DNA of 48,551 bases from Chloroflexi bacterium 54-19. Lineage in GTDB: Bacteria; Chloroflexota; Chloroflexia; Chloroheliales; Chloroheliaceae. The stretch spans positions 94,664-143,214 of the forward strand of contig MKTJ01000025.1 of NCBI GenBank assembly GCA_001898225.1. The letters run 5' to 3'. Position numbers and translations under genes: made by a program. Positions 47,714 to 48,551 of this stretch are shown in pieces; within the stretch, counting starts at the first letter, position 1; every line of letters begins with the position of its first letter. The notes below the pieces were generated by a model, which saw only the letters and a list, made by a program, of their open reading frames with translations, was not told the origin of the DNA and did not search any database.

Positions 47714-48551
47714 TTAGCGGGGCGAGGTCGTGGGCGAGGTGGCGACAGCCTTTTCGACCATTCCCAGGAAATGATTTTTGATGAGCGGCTTGGAGACGAA
47801 GCTAAAGGCCCCTTTTTCGGCCGCGTCAACGTCGCTGGCGATGGTCACCATAATCACGGGTACGGTGGGAGCGGCGCTTCCTTTTAGCTCCGCCAGGATT
47901 TCCCAGCCGTTTTTACCCGGCAGCACCACGTCCAGCGTTACCAGGGCCAGCGGCAGTTTCCCGGCCAGTTCGAGCCCGTTCTCGCCGGAGTTGACCCGGA
48001 CGGTCCGGTAACCCCCTTCGTGCAGATACAGCTCTATAATTTCGGCGGCGCGGTCGTCGTCCTCGATAACCAGCACCAGCGGGCCGGAGGGACCGGAGAC
48101 GACGGCACTTTGGCCGTCCAGAGACGGTTCGAGTTCGGAGACCGGGATTGGCCGGGGTTTTGGGGCCGGGGTCAGTTTGACCGGGGCGGTAGTGCTTTCG
48201 GGGTCGGATTGGCCCGCGATTAAAGGCGCGATAGAGCCGCCGCCCGGCAGGGTCGGGTGGAGCGGCAGGAGAAAAGTGAAAAGACTGCCCACGCCCGGTT
48301 CGCTTTCGACCCAGATGCGCCCGCCGTGTAGTTGTATCAAGCGCCGGGTCAGGGCCAGGCCGAGCCCGGTCCCCTGGTGCTGGCGGGCATAGCTGCTATC
48401 CACCTGCCGGAATTCCTCAAAGATATTTTGCTGGTCCTCCTTGCGAATCCCAATCCCGGTATCCTTGACCCAGGTCGCCAGGTACTCTTTGCCGTCCTCG
48501 TGGTGAAGGTAGTTGCCGACGATCAGGCGGCCTTTTTCGGGTGTAAACTTG
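47714..48551 (-). CDS. hybrid histidine kinase with receiver, truncated at the window edge
   Basis: The reading frame is open to the right edge, so only the C-terminal part (about 278 residues) is visible. It starts inside an HATPase domain: KFTPEKG (N-box end), DTGIGIR, and GTGLGLALTRRLIQLHGGRI. A Pro/Ser-rich linker follows, then a receiver with LVIEDDDRAAEIIELYL, phospho-Asp in LVTLDVVLPGKNGW and the Lys in FVSKPLI. A GTG that could start a short 229-residue ORF at 48403 lies within the HATPase domain and is not the true start. Input domains are unseen. Confidence 0.92.
   Translation of the reverse strand, partial: KFTPEKGRLIVGNYLHHEDGKEYLATWVKDTGIGIRKEDQQNIFEEFRQVDSSYARQHQGTGLGLALTRRLIQLHGGRIWVESEPGVGSLFTFLLPLHPTLPGGGSIAPLIAGQSDPESTTAPVKLTPAPKPRPIPVSELEPSLDGQSAVVSGPSGPLVLVIEDDDRAAEIIELYLHEGGYRTVRVNSGENGLELAGKLPLALVTLDVVLPGKNGWEILAELKGSAAPTVPVIMVTIASDVDAAEKGAFSFVSKPLIKNHFLGMVEKAVATSPTTSPR

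Overview
This is a roughly 48.5 kb chromosomal stretch from a GC-rich bacterium, most likely a member of the Chloroflexota (inference). The reasons are the Thr/Pro/Ala-rich linkers on exported proteins, the abundance of large soluble GAF/histidine-kinase/receiver proteins, short tandem heptamer repeats between genes, and a housekeeping gene order (dksA-like, lspA, rluD; dxr, rseP) with frequent TTG and GTG starts. I see no phage, plasmid, integrase, transposase, CRISPR, rRNA or tRNA gene. The window opens inside or at the start of a small membrane protein gene and ends inside a histidine kinase gene.

Layout. 0.5-3.4 kb: a DUF5666-type lipoprotein, an ECF-like sigma factor and a single-pass anti-sigma-like protein. 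3.5-6.2 kb: a winged-helix regulator, a PLDc_N mini-membrane protein and an ABC ATPase/permease pair. 6.3-10 kb (minus strand): an ABM-domain protein, a GAF-GAF hybrid histidine kinase and a small conserved protein. 10.4-15.1 kb: HAD phosphatase, NUDIX hydrolase, then the 5-oxoprolinase genes pxpA, pxpB and pxpC with a DUF3291 gene inserted. This block is bracketed by two heptamer-repeat loci. 15.7-17.8 kb: cysteine-less DksA-like protein, LspA and an RluD-type synthase. 17.8-21 kb: a kinase-fold protein and two paralogous hemerythrin-like genes, each with a CRP/FNR-like dyad upstream. 21.1-21.6 kb: a nested inverted-repeat element. 21.8-28.5 kb: dxr, rseP, a TPR protein, a glycogen-debranching-type enzyme and a Ser/Asp-rich exported protein.

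28.6-40.5 kb is mainly an alpha-glucan region. A broken aldo/keto reductase gene comes first. Next is a 1100-residue soluble regulator joining a sugar-binding-like domain, GAF, histidine kinase, two receivers and an AraC DNA-binding domain. Divergent from it are a degenerate receiver, a maltose-type ABC importer (binding lipoprotein and two permeases, no ATPase) and a GH13 amylase. With the debranching enzyme at 26 kb these could import and degrade maltodextrins. The rest holds larB, a second ECF sigma/zinc-finger anti-sigma pair, a Gly-rich protein, an SMP-30/SDR sugar-oxidation pair, DAHP synthase, a DUF6624-like protein and the truncated kinase.

The most striking regulatory feature is upstream of the DAHP synthase gene. 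A promoter with near-consensus elements precedes a 33-codon ORF containing five consecutive aromatic codons (Phe-Tyr-Trp-Tyr-Phe), then a hairpin, then an intrinsic terminator. This has the layout of a ribosome-mediated attenuator sensing all three aromatic amino acids. Other sites worth testing are a 21-bp-spaced direct repeat in front of the AraC-fusion kinase and the paired hemerythrin promoters.
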